Below, piece by piece: positions 1-8,830 of a stretch of 64,000 nucleotides of DNA (its first letter is position 1; every line of letters starts with the position of its first letter). Below the pieces are notes generated by a model that saw only the letters and a list, made by a program, of their open reading frames with translations, did no database searches and was not told the origin of the DNA. Both the position numbers and the translations under genes were made by a program. The DNA lies in NCBI GenBank assembly GCA_958296175.1, contig OY282448.1:655899-719898 (forward strand), given 5' to 3'. Origin of the DNA: an uncultured Chloroflexota bacterium (lineage in GTDB: Bacteria; Chloroflexota; UBA11872).

Positions 1-416
1 ATGTGGCCGGGGCCTTTGGGCGCCACCATCGCCACGTCCACGTGCGGCGGCGGCGTGATCTGCCCGTAGTGGATGTTGAAGCCGTGGGCGAAGAGCAGCA
101 TGTGGCCGGGGCGCAGGTTCGGCTCGATCTGGTCGGCGTAGACCTGCGGCTGGTCCTGGTCGGGCAGGGCCATCATCACCGCGTCGGCGGCGGCCGCGGC
201 CTCGTCCACGTCCAGCACCAGCAGGTCTTCGGCTTCGGCGCGGGCGCGCGAGGCGCTGGCCGGGCGCAGCCCCACCACCACGTCGGCGTTGGAGTCGCGC
301 AGGTTGAGCGCATGGGCGTGGCCCTGGCTGCCGTAGCCCAGGACGGCCACGCGCTTGCCCTGCAGCTCGTCGGTGGGAATGTCGGCCTCGTACAGCACTT
401 TGCTATCCACGCGCAC
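1..416 (-). CDS. ilvC: Ketol-acid reductoisomerase, N-terminal part (runs off left edge)
   Basis: NADPH-dependent isomerisation and reduction of acetolactate or acetohydroxybutyrate, the second step of branched-chain amino acid synthesis, in the cytoplasm. About 138 residues are visible. They hold the start of the Rossmann fold with the glycine-rich [16 protein letters not shown], then MMALPDQDQ and the family-typical [15 protein letters not shown] chose GTG at 416; a second GTG lies two codons on at 410. Both overlap the ilvN stop (403-405), so translation is probably coupled. It is the third gene of an ilvB-ilvN-ilvC operon that reads leftward from the T-box leader. The remaining two thirds of the protein lie outside the window. 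Confidence 0.95.
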   Translation of the reverse strand, partial: MRVDSKVLYEADIPTDELQGKRVAVLGYGSQGHAHALNLRDSNADVVVGLRPASASRARAEAEDLLVLDVDEAAAAADAVMMALPDQDQPQVYADQIEPNLRPGHMLLFAHGFNIHYGQITPPPHVDVAMVAPKGPGH

Positions 417-921
417 GTCCGTTCCGTGAGGCGGCGCCGTCGCGCGCCATGGCAACCACGCCGGTGCGGGAGATTTCCTCGATCTGGTATTCGGAGATCA
501 CGTCCAGAAACCGGTCGATCTTGGCCTGGCCGCCCGTCATCTGGACGATCATGGACGTCTTGCTCACGTCCACGATTTCGCCACGGAAGATGTCGGTCAC
601 CTCGGCCAGGCCTGGGCGCTCGCCGGCGCTGACCCGCACCTTGATCATGGCCAGCTCGCGCGCCACGGCCGCGCCGGTGGTCAGGTTGCGCACCGACACC
701 ACCTCGACCAGCTTGTAGAGCTGCTTTTCGCACTGTTTGACGTCGGCCGCGGAGCCCTCCACGGCGATGGTCATGCGCGAGTAGCCCGGCTCTTCGGAGT
801 GGCCAACCGCCAGGCTGGCGATGTTGAACCCGCGGCGGCGGAACAGGCTGGCCACGCGCGACAGGACGCCCGGATGGTCGGCCACCATGGTGACCAGCGT
901 GTGCACCTGGGGCGCGCTCAC
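403..921 (-). CDS. ilvN: Acetolactate synthase small (regulatory) subunit
   Basis: 172 residues, the normal size for this subunit. It binds the catalytic IlvB subunit and confers valine feedback inhibition. An ACT domain spans about residues 5-80 ([17 protein letters not shown], then [13 protein letters not shown]), followed by the C-terminal half with [19 protein letters not shown] and [15 protein letters not shown]. The start is GTG at 921, whose GTGA overlaps the ilvB stop; its own stop overlaps the start of ilvC. This tight packing indicates a single coupled operon ilvBNC. Confidence 0.95.
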   Translation of the reverse strand: MSAPQVHTLVTMVADHPGVLSRVASLFRRRGFNIASLAVGHSEEPGYSRMTIAVEGSAADVKQCEKQLYKLVEVVSVRNLTTGAAVARELAMIKVRVSAGERPGLAEVTDIFRGEIVDVSKTSMIVQMTGGQAKIDRFLDVISEYQIEEISRTGVVAMARDGAASRNGRARG

Positions 922-2648
922 CGCGGGTCCTCGATCACGCTGGTCACGCCGGTGCCCGGCACGATCATGGGGTAGACGTTTTCGACCCGGTCCACGTGCA
1001 GGTCCAGCACCACCGGGCCGTCGTGCTCGTGCGCCGCGGCAATCGCGTCCTGCATCTCGCCGCGCGTGGAGGCGCTGATGCCGCGCAGCCCAAAGGCCTG
1101 GGCCACCTTGGCGAAGTCGGGGTTGTCCAGAAAGGCGCCCATGTAGCGGCCGTCGTAGAAGAACTCCTGCCACTGGCGGATCATGCCCAGGTGGGCGTTG
1201 TTGACGATGGCGACCTTGACGTCGATGCCTTCGGCGGCCAGCGTGTTGAACTCCTGGATGTTGATGAGCAGGCCGCCGTCGCCGGTGACGCACCAGACGT
1301 CCTGCGCCTCGTCGGCCAGCTTGACGCCCATGGCGGCGGGCAGCGCGTAGCCCATGGGACCCAGGCCGCCGGCGCTGAAGAACATGCGCGGGCGCTCGTA
1401 CCAGAAGTGCTGCGCCGCCCACATCTGGTTTTGGCCCACGTCGGCGACCACGCGGGCCTCGCCGCCGGAGACGTCGTAGATAGCGCGCACGACTTCCTGG
1501 GGCAGCACCGAGTCGGGGCTGTCGGGAATCGCAAGGGAGGGATGGTCGGAGCGCCAGCGGTTCATGCGCTCCAGCCAGGGCTCGCGGTCGCGCGGCTCTA
1601 TCAGGGGCAGCAGGCGCTGGAGGGTGAGCTTCAGGTCGCCGACGATGGGCACCTCGGTCTCCAGCACCTTGCCGATTTCCGCCGGGTCGATGTCGACGTG
1701 CACCACCTTGGCGCCGGGGCCGAATTCGTCCACCTTGCCCACCGCGCGGTCGTCGAAGCGCGTGCCCAGGCCGATGATGCAGTCGGTCTGCCCCATCGCA
1801 AAGTTGGCGTAGGCCAGCCCGTGCATGCCCAGCATTCCGAACGAGAGGGGGTGCGATTCGGGAAACACCCCCACGCCGTGCAGCGTGGAGACCACGGGGA
1901 TGTTGGCGCGCACGGCGAGCTGGAACAGCTCCTGGGCGGCGCCGGAAATGTCGATCCCGTGCCCGGCCATGATGATGGGGCGCTCGGCGGCGTTGATGAC
2001 CTCGGCCGCGCGCCGCACCATCTTGGCGTTGCCGACCATGGACGGCCGGTAGCCCCGCAGGGTCACGTCGGCGGGGGCAACGTTGGTGGTCGTGTCCAGG
2101 AACACGTCCTTGGGAATGTCCACGTGCACCGGGCCGGGCCGCCCGGTCGACGCCAAGTGAAAGGCTTCCTGCATCACGCGCGGCAGGTCGTCCACGTCCA
2201 ACACCAGGTAGCTGTGCTTGGTGACGGGGATGGAAATGCCGGTGATGTCGGTTTCCTGGAAGGCGTCCGAGCCGATGGCCGGCCGCGCCACCTGGCCGGT
2301 GATGTAGACCACGCCCACCGAGTCCATGCTGTCGTTGGCCATGCAGGTGACCATGTTGGTGGCGCCCGGGCCGGAGGTGCTGGTGGCGACGCCCACGCGC
2401 CCGCAGGCGCGGGCGTAGCCGTTGGCGGCGAACCCGGCGGCCTGCTCGTGCCGGATCAGCACGTGCCGCAGCCGGTCCTGGTAGTGGTAGAGCGTGTCGT
2501 AAAACGGCAGCGACGCGCCGCCGGGCATCCCAAACACCGTGTCGGTGCCGGCCGCCAGAATGGCGTCGCACACCACCTGGCCGCCGCTGCGGGGCGCGCC
2601 CGCGCGGGGCGCGGCGCCGTTGCTGGCCTGGCCGTTGCTTGTGCTCAT
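918..2648 (-). CDS. ilvB: Acetolactate synthase large (catalytic) subunit
   Basis: 576 residues. Thiamine-diphosphate enzyme that condenses two pyruvates, or pyruvate and 2-oxobutyrate, to open valine/leucine and isoleucine synthesis. The catalytic glutamate sits in RHEQAAGFAANGYARA (about residue 68). The central FAD/nucleotide-binding domain is present, and the ThDP motif GDGGLLINIQEF (about residue 456) is followed by NNAHLGMIRQWQ. The first ~25 residues are a Ser/Ala/Gly-rich extension. Start ATG at 2648 with an AGGAG about 10 bases upstream. It is the first gene of the operon, about 190 bases below the T-box terminator. Confidence 0.96.
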   Translation of the reverse strand: MSTSNGQASNGAAPRAGAPRSGGQVVCDAILAAGTDTVFGMPGGASLPFYDTLYHYQDRLRHVLIRHEQAAGFAANGYARACGRVGVATSTSGPGATNMVTCMANDSMDSVGVVYITGQVARPAIGSDAFQETDITGISIPVTKHSYLVLDVDDLPRVMQEAFHLASTGRPGPVHVDIPKDVFLDTTTNVAPADVTLRGYRPSMVGNAKMVRRAAEVINAAERPIIMAGHGIDISGAAQELFQLAVRANIPVVSTLHGVGVFPESHPLSFGMLGMHGLAYANFAMGQTDCIIGLGTRFDDRAVGKVDEFGPGAKVVHVDIDPAEIGKVLETEVPIVGDLKLTLQRLLPLIEPRDREPWLERMNRWRSDHPSLAIPDSPDSVLPQEVVRAIYDVSGGEARVVADVGQNQMWAAQHFWYERPRMFFSAGGLGPMGYALPAAMGVKLADEAQDVWCVTGDGGLLINIQEFNTLAAEGIDVKVAIVNNAHLGMIRQWQEFFYDGRYMGAFLDNPDFAKVAQAFGLRGISASTRGEMQDAIAAAHEHDGPVVLDLHVDRVENVYPMIVPGTGVTSVIEDPR

Positions 2649-2834
2649 GGGTCCGAAGCTCCTGGAATTGCGAGAGGTGCGAATACGGGGTGAGTCAGAT
2701 GCCGCGGAGACGTCGGCTAGCCGGCGCCTCCGCCGCGTACCGCGACCGCAAGGCCCCCAGCGCGCGCACCCGCCGCGTGTTCCGCGCCGCGTCTCATCGC
2801 TCGCCTTTCCCTCGGTCGGCCGGACGCCCCGGCA

Positions 2835-3110
2835 TGAAAAAACCCGTCCCCTGCCAGGGACGGGCATGCAACCCGCGGTACCACCCCGCTTGTCCGCTCG
2901 GCGCTCGAACCATCGTCCGCGCACCGCTCGAACCGCTTCGTTCCCCGATCACGGCGGGTCACCGGACCGGCCTACCAGCATCCGCCTTCGGTCGGTCGGC
3001 TCAGGGGCGACCTTCGGCCCAGGGAACTCACCGGCTCGCACCACACCCGGATCGCTCAGAGTCCCCGGAGAGCCTACTCCTCCCCGTCAACGCCCGCGGC
3101 TCACGCCGCG
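2835..3110 (-). promoter_or_regulatory. T-box riboswitch leader of the ilvBNC operon
   Basis: Read on the minus strand, positions 2890-2872 give AGCGGGGTGGTACCGCGGG, the conserved T-box core that pairs in the antiterminator and contacts the uncharged tRNA acceptor end. It is followed directly by an intrinsic terminator (2864-2837). The 5' part contains GAGGAGTAGGC, resembling the AGTA/k-turn side of Stem I, then several GC hairpins. T-box leaders read through when their cognate tRNA is uncharged, so the operon is probably induced by lack of one branched-chain amino acid. I could not place the specifier codon securely: both ATC (Ile) and GTC (Val) triplets occur in the Stem I region. The 5' boundary is approximate. 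Confidence 0.88.
2837..2864 (-). terminator. T-box terminator hairpin
   Basis: On the minus strand an 8-bp stem CCCGTCCC / GGGACGGG with a six-base loop is followed by TTTTTT. The 5' arm carries the CGTCCC element that pairs with the T-box core in the alternative antiterminator. Confidence 0.9.
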
Positions 3111-3409
3111 ACCGGCCGCACGAACAGCGGCTGGCGCACTGCCAAGCGCCGCACGCGCTCACCGGTTTGCCAAACCTTACCAACAGCCAACCCCCCGCGG
3201 CAAGCATATTTCCCGCCGCGCCCGCCTTCCCGCTGTTCTCTCCCTCCCCCCTCCGTGCCGTTCCCTTCCCCCTGGACGGAGAGCTTTGCGTAGACCACGG
3301 CCGGGGCGGGTTGCGGCATGCGCGCGGCCAGGGCCGACCGCCCAGGCGTTCAAGACCCCGCGGCTATACTCGACGTGCCGCCCATCGGTCACCTTCGCGC
3401 TCCGCAGCG
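3111..3409. other. Divergent intergenic region, ilv leader / membrane operon
   Basis: No gene seen. It must hold the promoter for the leftward ilv leader; a TTGCCG-18-TAAGGT pair on the minus strand (about 3185-3215) is a weak candidate. For the rightward operon, TATACT at 3364-3369 looks like a -10 box about 40 bases before the TTG start, but I see no good -35. Confidence 0.4.
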
Positions 3410-4159
3410 TTGTCGGAGTTCACCATCGCCGTCCAGGAGCCCCACCCCTCCGCGCAGTCGATCGACGCGTTCGTCGTTCCCACCGACACGGGCGCGGCGG
3501 TTCTGATCGACACGGACTACGCAAGCCTGGACGCTCGCCGCGGCCCGTTTCAGATTGCCGTGTACGGCCGCGCGCCCATGTCGCCCGGCGAGCTGGCGCT
3601 GACGTGCGCCCGCGTGGAGGCCGATCTGTTCACTTTTGCGCGGCGCATGGCGCGGCATGGCCGGCGCTGGCCGCTGGAACTGCTGGTGGGCCTGCTGGAA
3701 CTGGGCGCCGCCGGCCTGCTGCTGGCGTTTCTCTTTCTCAACCGTCAGCCCATCCACGCCATCGTGGTCTGGGCCGTGCCGCTGGCGTTTGCGCCGGCGG
3801 CGCTGCACACGCTGCGCGCGCTGCGGCTGCGGCGCACGGGCGCGCGCGCCCGCGCCGCGCTGCTCCACGGCGAGGTGCTGCCCTGGACGGTGGTCGGCCG
3901 CGACGGCGACGGCCTGGCGCGGCTGCGCGACCTGTGGCGCGCGGCCGACCGCGGCGGCGAAACGCGCGACCTGCTGCGGCTGGAACGCGAAGCGCGGCTG
4001 CGCATGCGCTGGCCGGCCGCCGCACAGCTCTACCGCCGCCTGGCGGGCGCGCCGCCTGCGCGGCCCAGAGGGCGCCTGGCGCGGCTGCGGGCCATGCTGC
4101 GCCCCTGGCCGCCCGCGGAACGGCGGGCGCTCACCTATCTGCTGACGGACGCGCCATGA
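3410..4159 (+). CDS. Uncharacterised membrane protein, first gene of a coupled operon
   Basis: 249 residues if the TTG at 3410 is used; no ATG or GTG offers a better start. Not recognised. A soluble N-terminal ~100 residues (SEFTIAVQEPHPSAQSIDAF onward) is followed by two hydrophobic segments, LLVGLLELGAAGLLLAFLF and IVVWAVPLAFAPAALHTL, then an Arg/Leu-rich cytoplasmic-type helical tail with many RLR/RL repeats. Its stop overlaps the next start (ATGA at 4156-4159), so the four genes from here to 7352 are probably translated together. Confidence 0.6.
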   Translation: MSEFTIAVQEPHPSAQSIDAFVVPTDTGAAVLIDTDYASLDARRGPFQIAVYGRAPMSPGELALTCARVEADLFTFARRMARHGRRWPLELLVGLLELGAAGLLLAFLFLNRQPIHAIVVWAVPLAFAPAALHTLRALRLRRTGARARAALLHGEVLPWTVVGRDGDGLARLRDLWRAADRGGETRDLLRLEREARLRMRWPAAAQLYRRLAGAPPARPRGRLARLRAMLRPWPPAERRALTYLLTDAP

Positions 4160-4896
4160 CGAACCTGGCGTGCTGGGCCGTGCCGGTGCGCGGCGGGTTC
4201 GTGCTGCGCGCCGACCGCTCCGCGGCGGCGACCATGCGGGCGGCCGCGGCGCGCGCGCCGCGCCATTGGGGCTGGCGCATTGCGCTGCTGCAGCCGCAGA
4301 GCCAGCTGTTCTCGGCGCCGCTGGCCGCGCGCGCCGCGGTGCTGGCCATGGACTACGCGCGGCACGACCAGGGGCGGCCTGTTCGTCCCCGCGTGCGCTT
4401 CCGCCGCCGCCGCGCGGGGCTGTGGACGAGCGCGGCGTTGGGGCTGGGTCTGGTCATCGCTTCCGGCGGCCACTGGGCGCCGGCGCTGGCGGGGGTCTGG
4501 CTGCTGGCGGGGCGCCGCTGGCTGCGCTGGCTCTTCGGCCTGGACGCCCCGCTGCCGCTGGCGCCGCTGGCGCCGGCGCAGGAACCCGTCGTGACCTCGG
4601 ACGCCCACGCCGGGCTGGCGCGCATTGCGCAGCGCATGCACGGCATCGAGGACGATGCCGCCGCCTATGCCCTGGGCGCTGCGCAGGCGCGCGCGCAGGG
4701 GCTGGACGACGTTGCCGAGGTCTACGCCGCGCTGGCCGCCGGCGCGCATCCGCCGCGCCTGCCGCCGCACGTGGGCGTGTGGGTGGCCCGCGACGCCGAA
4801 CACGACCCGGGGGGTCCCGCCCTGCCGTCGCCCACGGCGCCCGCGCCGCAGCAGCCGCAGCAGCCGGCCGGCCGGCCCGGAGCGCCGCTCCCGTGA
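4156..4896 (+). CDS. Uncharacterised membrane protein, second gene of the operon
   Basis: 246 residues, start ATG at 4156 overlapping the previous stop by four bases. Not recognised. One broad hydrophobic region (LWTSAALGLGLVIASGG to ALAGVWLLAG, about residues 95-120) may span the membrane once or twice. The C-terminal half (SDAHAGLARIAQRMHGIEDD onward) is Ala-rich and helical, and the last 30 residues are Pro/Gln/Ala-rich and probably disordered. Its stop overlaps the GTG start of the next gene (GTGA at 4893-4896). Confidence 0.6.
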   Translation: MTNLACWAVPVRGGFVLRADRSAAATMRAAAARAPRHWGWRIALLQPQSQLFSAPLAARAAVLAMDYARHDQGRPVRPRVRFRRRRAGLWTSAALGLGLVIASGGHWAPALAGVWLLAGRRWLRWLFGLDAPLPLAPLAPAQEPVVTSDAHAGLARIAQRMHGIEDDAAAYALGAAQARAQGLDDVAEVYAALAAGAHPPRLPPHVGVWVARDAEHDPGGPALPSPTAPAPQQPQQPAGRPGAPLP

Positions 4897-5801
4897 TCTC
4901 GCCCGGCGTTCGCATCGACATTCCCATCGACGCCGCCCGCTACCAGGAAATCCTGCAGCCGCGGCTCTGGCGGGAGACCGCCGGTGCGCTGGCCAGCGTC
5001 TACGAGGCGCGCGTGGTGCACGAAGGCGCGGTTGGGGGGTTCGCCGAAGGGCGGATCGTCGAATTGACGGCCGGCAATCTCGACGCCGACGTGCGCCTGG
5101 CGTTCGACGCGGTGGCCGGGTACATGAGCCGCCCGATTCTGGCGGCCAGCCGCTCGGCGGTGCGCGCGCTGGGAACCCCGACGGACGACCGCCGCTTGCT
5201 GCTGGATCGGGCGGTGGTGCGGTTCTACCTGGTGGAACCCGCCTGGGAAGCATCGGAGCTGGCGCCGGTGCGCCCGGCGTTTGGCGTGAGCGGCGCGCTG
5301 CGGCTGCTGGCTTCGCCGCCGCGCCCGCAGGTGTGGACGGCGCTGCGCTTCTCGATCGAGGCCTTCGAGCCGTCGCTTGTGCTGGACCTGCGCGACGGCG
5401 GCGCGGCGCTCCCCGCCCGGCAGTTGGGCCTGCTGGTGCATGCCAGCGGCCAGCGGGCCGACGACGCCAGTCTGGACGAAGGCCGCGCGCCGGTTGGCCT
5501 GGACGAAGGTGGGCGCATCGCCGCCGAGGTGCGGCGGCGCGGCGTGCGGCTGCTCGACCCGCCCCCCGGCGGGCGGCGGGCGGCGGGCCTGCTGCGGCTG
5601 GCGCCGGGCGTGCTGGGCGTTGCGCCTGGAGGTCCAGCCGACCTGACCTTGGCCTCGCACGCCGTGCACGCCGCCGGCGCCGCGGGGCTGACGGCGGTTG
5701 CGGCTGGCCGCGTCGAACATCAGCGCGCGGCGGCGCTGGCCGCCGCCGCCGGCGCCGTCCTGTCCGTCGGCCCGCACGGCACGCGGCCGGGCGCGGTCTA
5801 G
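4893..5801 (+). CDS. Uncharacterised protein, third gene of the operon
   Basis: 302 residues, GTG start coupled to the previous stop. No signal peptide or clear membrane segment; probably cytoplasmic. Not recognised. The N-terminal part reads as an alpha/beta domain (PGVRIDIPIDAARYQEILQP, then VVRFYLVEPAWE). A middle region carries an Asp/Arg-rich stretch (ASLDEGRAPVGLDEGGR) with a short internal near-repeat, and the tail is Ala-rich. It stops at 5801 and the next ATG begins at 5802. Confidence 0.55.
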   Translation: MISPGVRIDIPIDAARYQEILQPRLWRETAGALASVYEARVVHEGAVGGFAEGRIVELTAGNLDADVRLAFDAVAGYMSRPILAASRSAVRALGTPTDDRRLLLDRAVVRFYLVEPAWEASELAPVRPAFGVSGALRLLASPPRPQVWTALRFSIEAFEPSLVLDLRDGGAALPARQLGLLVHASGQRADDASLDEGRAPVGLDEGGRIAAEVRRRGVRLLDPPPGGRRAAGLLRLAPGVLGVAPGGPADLTLASHAVHAAGAAGLTAVAAGRVEHQRAAALAAAAGAVLSVGPHGTRPGAV

Positions 5802-7352
5802 ATGTCCGCCCGCCAACCCGCCGGCCGCGCAACCGCCGCCGCGCACGACCCGGCAGCCGCCGCGCTGGAATACGCGCCGCTGGCGGCTGGCCCTGGGGGC
5901 GCGCTGCTGGTTGCGCACGACCGGCAGCGTCTGCTGGAGGTGGTTCGCCACGGGCTGCCGGCGCGCCGCACGCTGCGCCTGGCGTCGGACCCCGCCCGCG
6001 CCCAGGGGACGGAAGGAGCGCGCGCGGCCGCACCTTCGCGCGACGCCGACCTTGCGGCTCGGATCGAACGCAACGCGCGGCGGCGGGTTCGGCGGCTGCG
6101 CCGCAACGCGCGGGCCGGGCAGGCGGCGCTGGGTCTGGCGGCGCTCGGGCTGCCCTTCCTTGCGGCAGCCCTGCTGGGCCTGCTGGCGCTGCCCATCCGC
6201 AGCATCCCCGCGGTTGGCGGAGCGCTGGCCGACTTCGTGGGGAGCGCGGGCGGATCGCTGGGCGGGCTGCCGCTGGCGGCGGCCATCTGCCTGCTGCCCT
6301 CGGCCTGGCTGCTGCGGCGCGCACGCCGCGCGCTGGCCCGCACCCCGCCGGCCGCCGGCAGCGGCGCGGCGCTGACGGACGCCCCGCTGGAGGTGCGCGG
6401 CGACCTGGCCGCTTTCCATGCGGCCGCCGCAACCTTGTTGATCGACGTCAGCGGGCTGATGAGCGGGCGCTCCCGCGTGAGCGGCGAGCGCGCCGTGCGG
6501 CTGGCGCAGCGGTTCGAGCGGCTGCGGCGGCTGGCCGCCGTGCACGGCGCGGCCTCCGTGCAGGCCTTTGCGGGCGATCTGGCGGCGCAGTTCCGGCGCG
6601 CCGGCCAGCCGCCGCGCCGGTTGATTCCCGGCCTGTACGCGCGCCGCCCGTCCGTCAGTGTGGCGGCTGCCGTGGCGCCGTACGACCCGGCGGCGGCGCC
6701 GGCGGTGCTGCCGCACGCGGCCTCGCTGCCGGCGCGCGCGCTGCTGGGCGCGGCCGCGGCGCTGGGCGCGTTTGCCGCGGCCGGGGTCTTTCGCCTCGGC
6801 GCTGACGAAGCGCTCATCTTCACGCCCAACGAGGCGCTGCTGGTGCCGGGCAACGCTGCCGTGATTGCCCTGGGCCGCGGCGTCGACGCCCCACCCACGC
6901 TGCGCGGCGACGCGCTGAACGTGGTGGAGGGTCCCGGCCTCTTCTGGGCCTGGCCGCGGCCCATCACCGACCGCCAGCTCGTCCGCCTGGAAGCCCGCAG
7001 CGTGCCGGTGACCACGGCTTTCCCGACCGGCGGCGAGCCCGAGGACCTGGAGGTCGAGTTCCATTACGACGTGGCCGACTTGCGGTCGTATCTGCTGACC
7101 GGCCCGCCGGCCGTCATGGACCAGCTGATTGCCGCCATTCTGACGCAGGGGCTGGGGGAGTTCGTGCGCGCGGCGCGCGAGGCCGCCGCGTCCCAGCCGG
7201 GCGGCGACGCGGCCAGCGCGAACCAGGAACTGCGCTCCGGCATGGGCGCGCTGCTGAATCAGTTCGTATCCATCGCCAACGCGAACCAGCGCGTCGTTGG
7301 CATGGGCGTGTCGCTGCGCGCGCGGCCCGACTTCAGGTTCCTGCGGTCCTGA
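5802..7352 (+). CDS. Membrane protein with SPFH/band-7-like C-terminal region
   Basis: 516 residues, ATG directly abutting the previous stop. Hydrophobic segments include ALGLAALGLPFLAAALLGLL (about residues 108-127), a second near LPLAAAICLLPSAWLL, and a third near residue 315 (ARALLGAAAALGAFAAAGVF). The section after about residue 360 (VVEGPGLFWAWPRPITDRQL, RLEARSVPVTTAF, LEVEFHYDVADLRSYLL) reads like an SPFH/band-7 (HflK/stomatin) domain, but this assignment rests on eye recognition. SPFH proteins organise membrane microdomains and proteases. Downstream lie rodZ-like and pgsA genes, so a role in envelope organisation is a reasonable guess. Confidence 0.6.
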   Translation: MSARQPAGRATAAAHDPAAAALEYAPLAAGPGGALLVAHDRQRLLEVVRHGLPARRTLRLASDPARAQGTEGARAAAPSRDADLAARIERNARRRVRRLRRNARAGQAALGLAALGLPFLAAALLGLLALPIRSIPAVGGALADFVGSAGGSLGGLPLAAAICLLPSAWLLRRARRALARTPPAAGSGAALTDAPLEVRGDLAAFHAAAATLLIDVSGLMSGRSRVSGERAVRLAQRFERLRRLAAVHGAASVQAFAGDLAAQFRRAGQPPRRLIPGLYARRPSVSVAAAVAPYDPAAAPAVLPHAASLPARALLGAAAALGAFAAAGVFRLGADEALIFTPNEALLVPGNAAVIALGRGVDAPPTLRGDALNVVEGPGLFWAWPRPITDRQLVRLEARSVPVTTAFPTGGEPEDLEVEFHYDVADLRSYLLTGPPAVMDQLIAAILTQGLGEFVRAAREAAASQPGGDAASANQELRSGMGALLNQFVSIANANQRVVGMGVSLRARPDFRFLRS

Positions 7353-7517
7353 GCCGCCGCGCGGCGGTGGACTCCGCAGCTCGACGGGGATAGTGCAGGA
7401 CGCGCGGTTGCGCAAGACGCGCGCCGACGGACTGCGTCCCGCGCCCCGGGCGGCGCGGCGGGGCGCCCGAAGCCCCCCGCAAAAGCGCGCGGCGCGCTCC
7501 AGGCCATAATCACGGTC

Positions 7518-8207
7518 ATGGCAACCATGGGTGATCTCTTGCAGGCGGCGCGCGCGAACGCCGGGATGACGACCGAGGCGGCCGCGCTTGCCACCAACAT
7601 CCCGCGCCAGCACATTGCCGCCATGGAGGCCAACGACGTGGCCGCGCTGCCGCCCGCGACGTTCACGCGCGGGTTCATCCGCATCTACGCGCGCGTCTTG
7701 CAGGTTCCCGCCGAGCCGATCCTGGCGGCCTACGGCGCGGCGCTGGGCACCCGCACCTACGCCATTGCGGGGCCGGTGCGGCGCGCGCGCCGCCGACGGC
7801 GGCGCGCGCCGTGGCTCGTGCTGGGGCTCCTGCTGCTGGCGGGCGGCGCGGCGGCGCTGGCGCTGGTGGTCACGGCCCCGGGCAGGCAGGACGCCCCAGC
7901 CGCGCAGCCGCGCGCGTCCACGGCGGCGGTGGCGGCCGGGAGCGACCTTCCGGCCGGCGCGACGCTCGAACTGGTGGCGCTGCGCGCGACCGACCTCGAA
8001 ATCACCGTGGACGGCCGCGCGGTGTTCGATGGGCCGGTGACGACGGGCACGCGCCAGCAATGGGCGCCGCGGCGCGTGATCGTGGTGCGCGCCGATGCGC
8101 CCGACGCCGTTGCCGTGGTCGTCAACCGCGCTTCTATCGGCACGCTCGGGCCGCCGGGCGGCCCGTCCCAACGCACCTGGCGCGTGGCCGCCGGCCCGGG
8201 GAGCTGA
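7518..8207 (+). CDS. rodZ: RodZ-like helix-turn-helix membrane protein
   Basis: 229 residues. The N-terminal ~70 form a HTH_25-type domain (LLQAARANAGMTTEAAALAT, then FTRGFIRIYARVLQVP), as in RodZ, which links MreB filaments to the rod-shape machinery. A basic stretch [12 protein letters not shown] precedes one transmembrane helix (LVLGLLLLAGGAAALALVV, about residues 98-117). The C-terminal ~100 residues are a periplasmic DUF4115-like beta domain with TLELVALRATDLEITVDGR. ATG at 7518 is used; a second ATG at 7527 is equally possible and neither has a clear ribosome site. It lies two bases upstream of pgsA, a pairing seen in other bacteria. Confidence 0.85.
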   Translation: MATMGDLLQAARANAGMTTEAAALATNIPRQHIAAMEANDVAALPPATFTRGFIRIYARVLQVPAEPILAAYGAALGTRTYAIAGPVRRARRRRRRAPWLVLGLLLLAGGAAALALVVTAPGRQDAPAAQPRASTAAVAAGSDLPAGATLELVALRATDLEITVDGRAVFDGPVTTGTRQQWAPRRVIVVRADAPDAVAVVVNRASIGTLGPPGGPSQRTWRVAAGPGS

Positions 8208-8209
8208 CC

Positions 8210-8827
8210 GTGCCGCGCCCAGGCCCACCCGCCACCCCGCCCGGCGCGCCTGCGCCGCCGCGCCGCCGCGCCGTCGCACTGCCCGCCGTGCCAAATCTGT
8301 TGACGGGGTTTAGGGTGCTGGCCATCCCGTTTATCGTCTGGCTGCTGCTCTGGGACGGCCAGGCCTCCAACCAGGCCGCGGCCGTGCTCTTCATCGCGGC
8401 CGGCGTGAGCGACGTGCTGGACGGCCTGGTCGCACGCCGTTACGGGTCGGGCACGCAGCTGGGCATCTTCTTCGACCTGGTGGGCGACAAGCTGCTGGTG
8501 GCCGCGCTGCTCCTCGCCACGGTGGAGCTGGGCTGGATTCCGGCCTGGCTGGCGCTGGGGTTCATCGGGCGCGAACTCTTCGTGATGGGCATGCGCGCCT
8601 ACGCCTCCGGCCAGGGCGTTACCGTCCCCGCCGGACATCTGGGCAAAATGAAGATGATGTGGCAATACATTGCGCTCGACGCGCTGATCTGGGACCGCGT
8701 GCCCTTGACCTGGGTGCTGGTGCTGTGTGCGCTGGTGCTGACGCTCAGCTCGGGGCTGCATTACGTGCTGAGCGTGACGCGCCTGCTGCGCGACCGGCCA
8801 GCGCCTGACGTGCCGGACCCCATCTAG
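8210..8827 (+). CDS. pgsA: CDP-diacylglycerol-glycerol-3-phosphate phosphatidyltransferase
   Basis: 205 residues. Integral membrane enzyme that makes phosphatidylglycerol phosphate from CDP-diacylglycerol and glycerol-3-phosphate. The CDP-alcohol phosphotransferase signature D-G-x2-A-R-x8-G-x3-D-x3-D is complete: DGLVARRYGSGTQLG, then IFFDLVGD. Several hydrophobic helices follow. Start GTG at 8210, three bases after the rodZ stop; the first ~25 residues are Pro-rich, so the functional start could be a little later. Which head group it transfers is not certain from sequence, but PgsA is the commonest outcome for this size and context. Confidence 0.9.
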   Translation: MPRPGPPATPPGAPAPPRRRAVALPAVPNLLTGFRVLAIPFIVWLLLWDGQASNQAAAVLFIAAGVSDVLDGLVARRYGSGTQLGIFFDLVGDKLLVAALLLATVELGWIPAWLALGFIGRELFVMGMRAYASGQGVTVPAGHLGKMKMMWQYIALDALIWDRVPLTWVLVLCALVLTLSSGLHYVLSVTRLLRDRPAPDVPDPI

Positions 8828-8830
8828 GCC

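Noticed and set aside
996..2693. A 565-codon open frame antisense to ilvB
   Set aside because: A shadow of ilvB caused by high third-position G+C; no protein-like features.
4722..8294. An 1190-codon open frame on the minus strand
   Set aside because: It spans several plus-strand genes including conserved rodZ-like and pgsA sequence; composition is typical of an antisense shadow.
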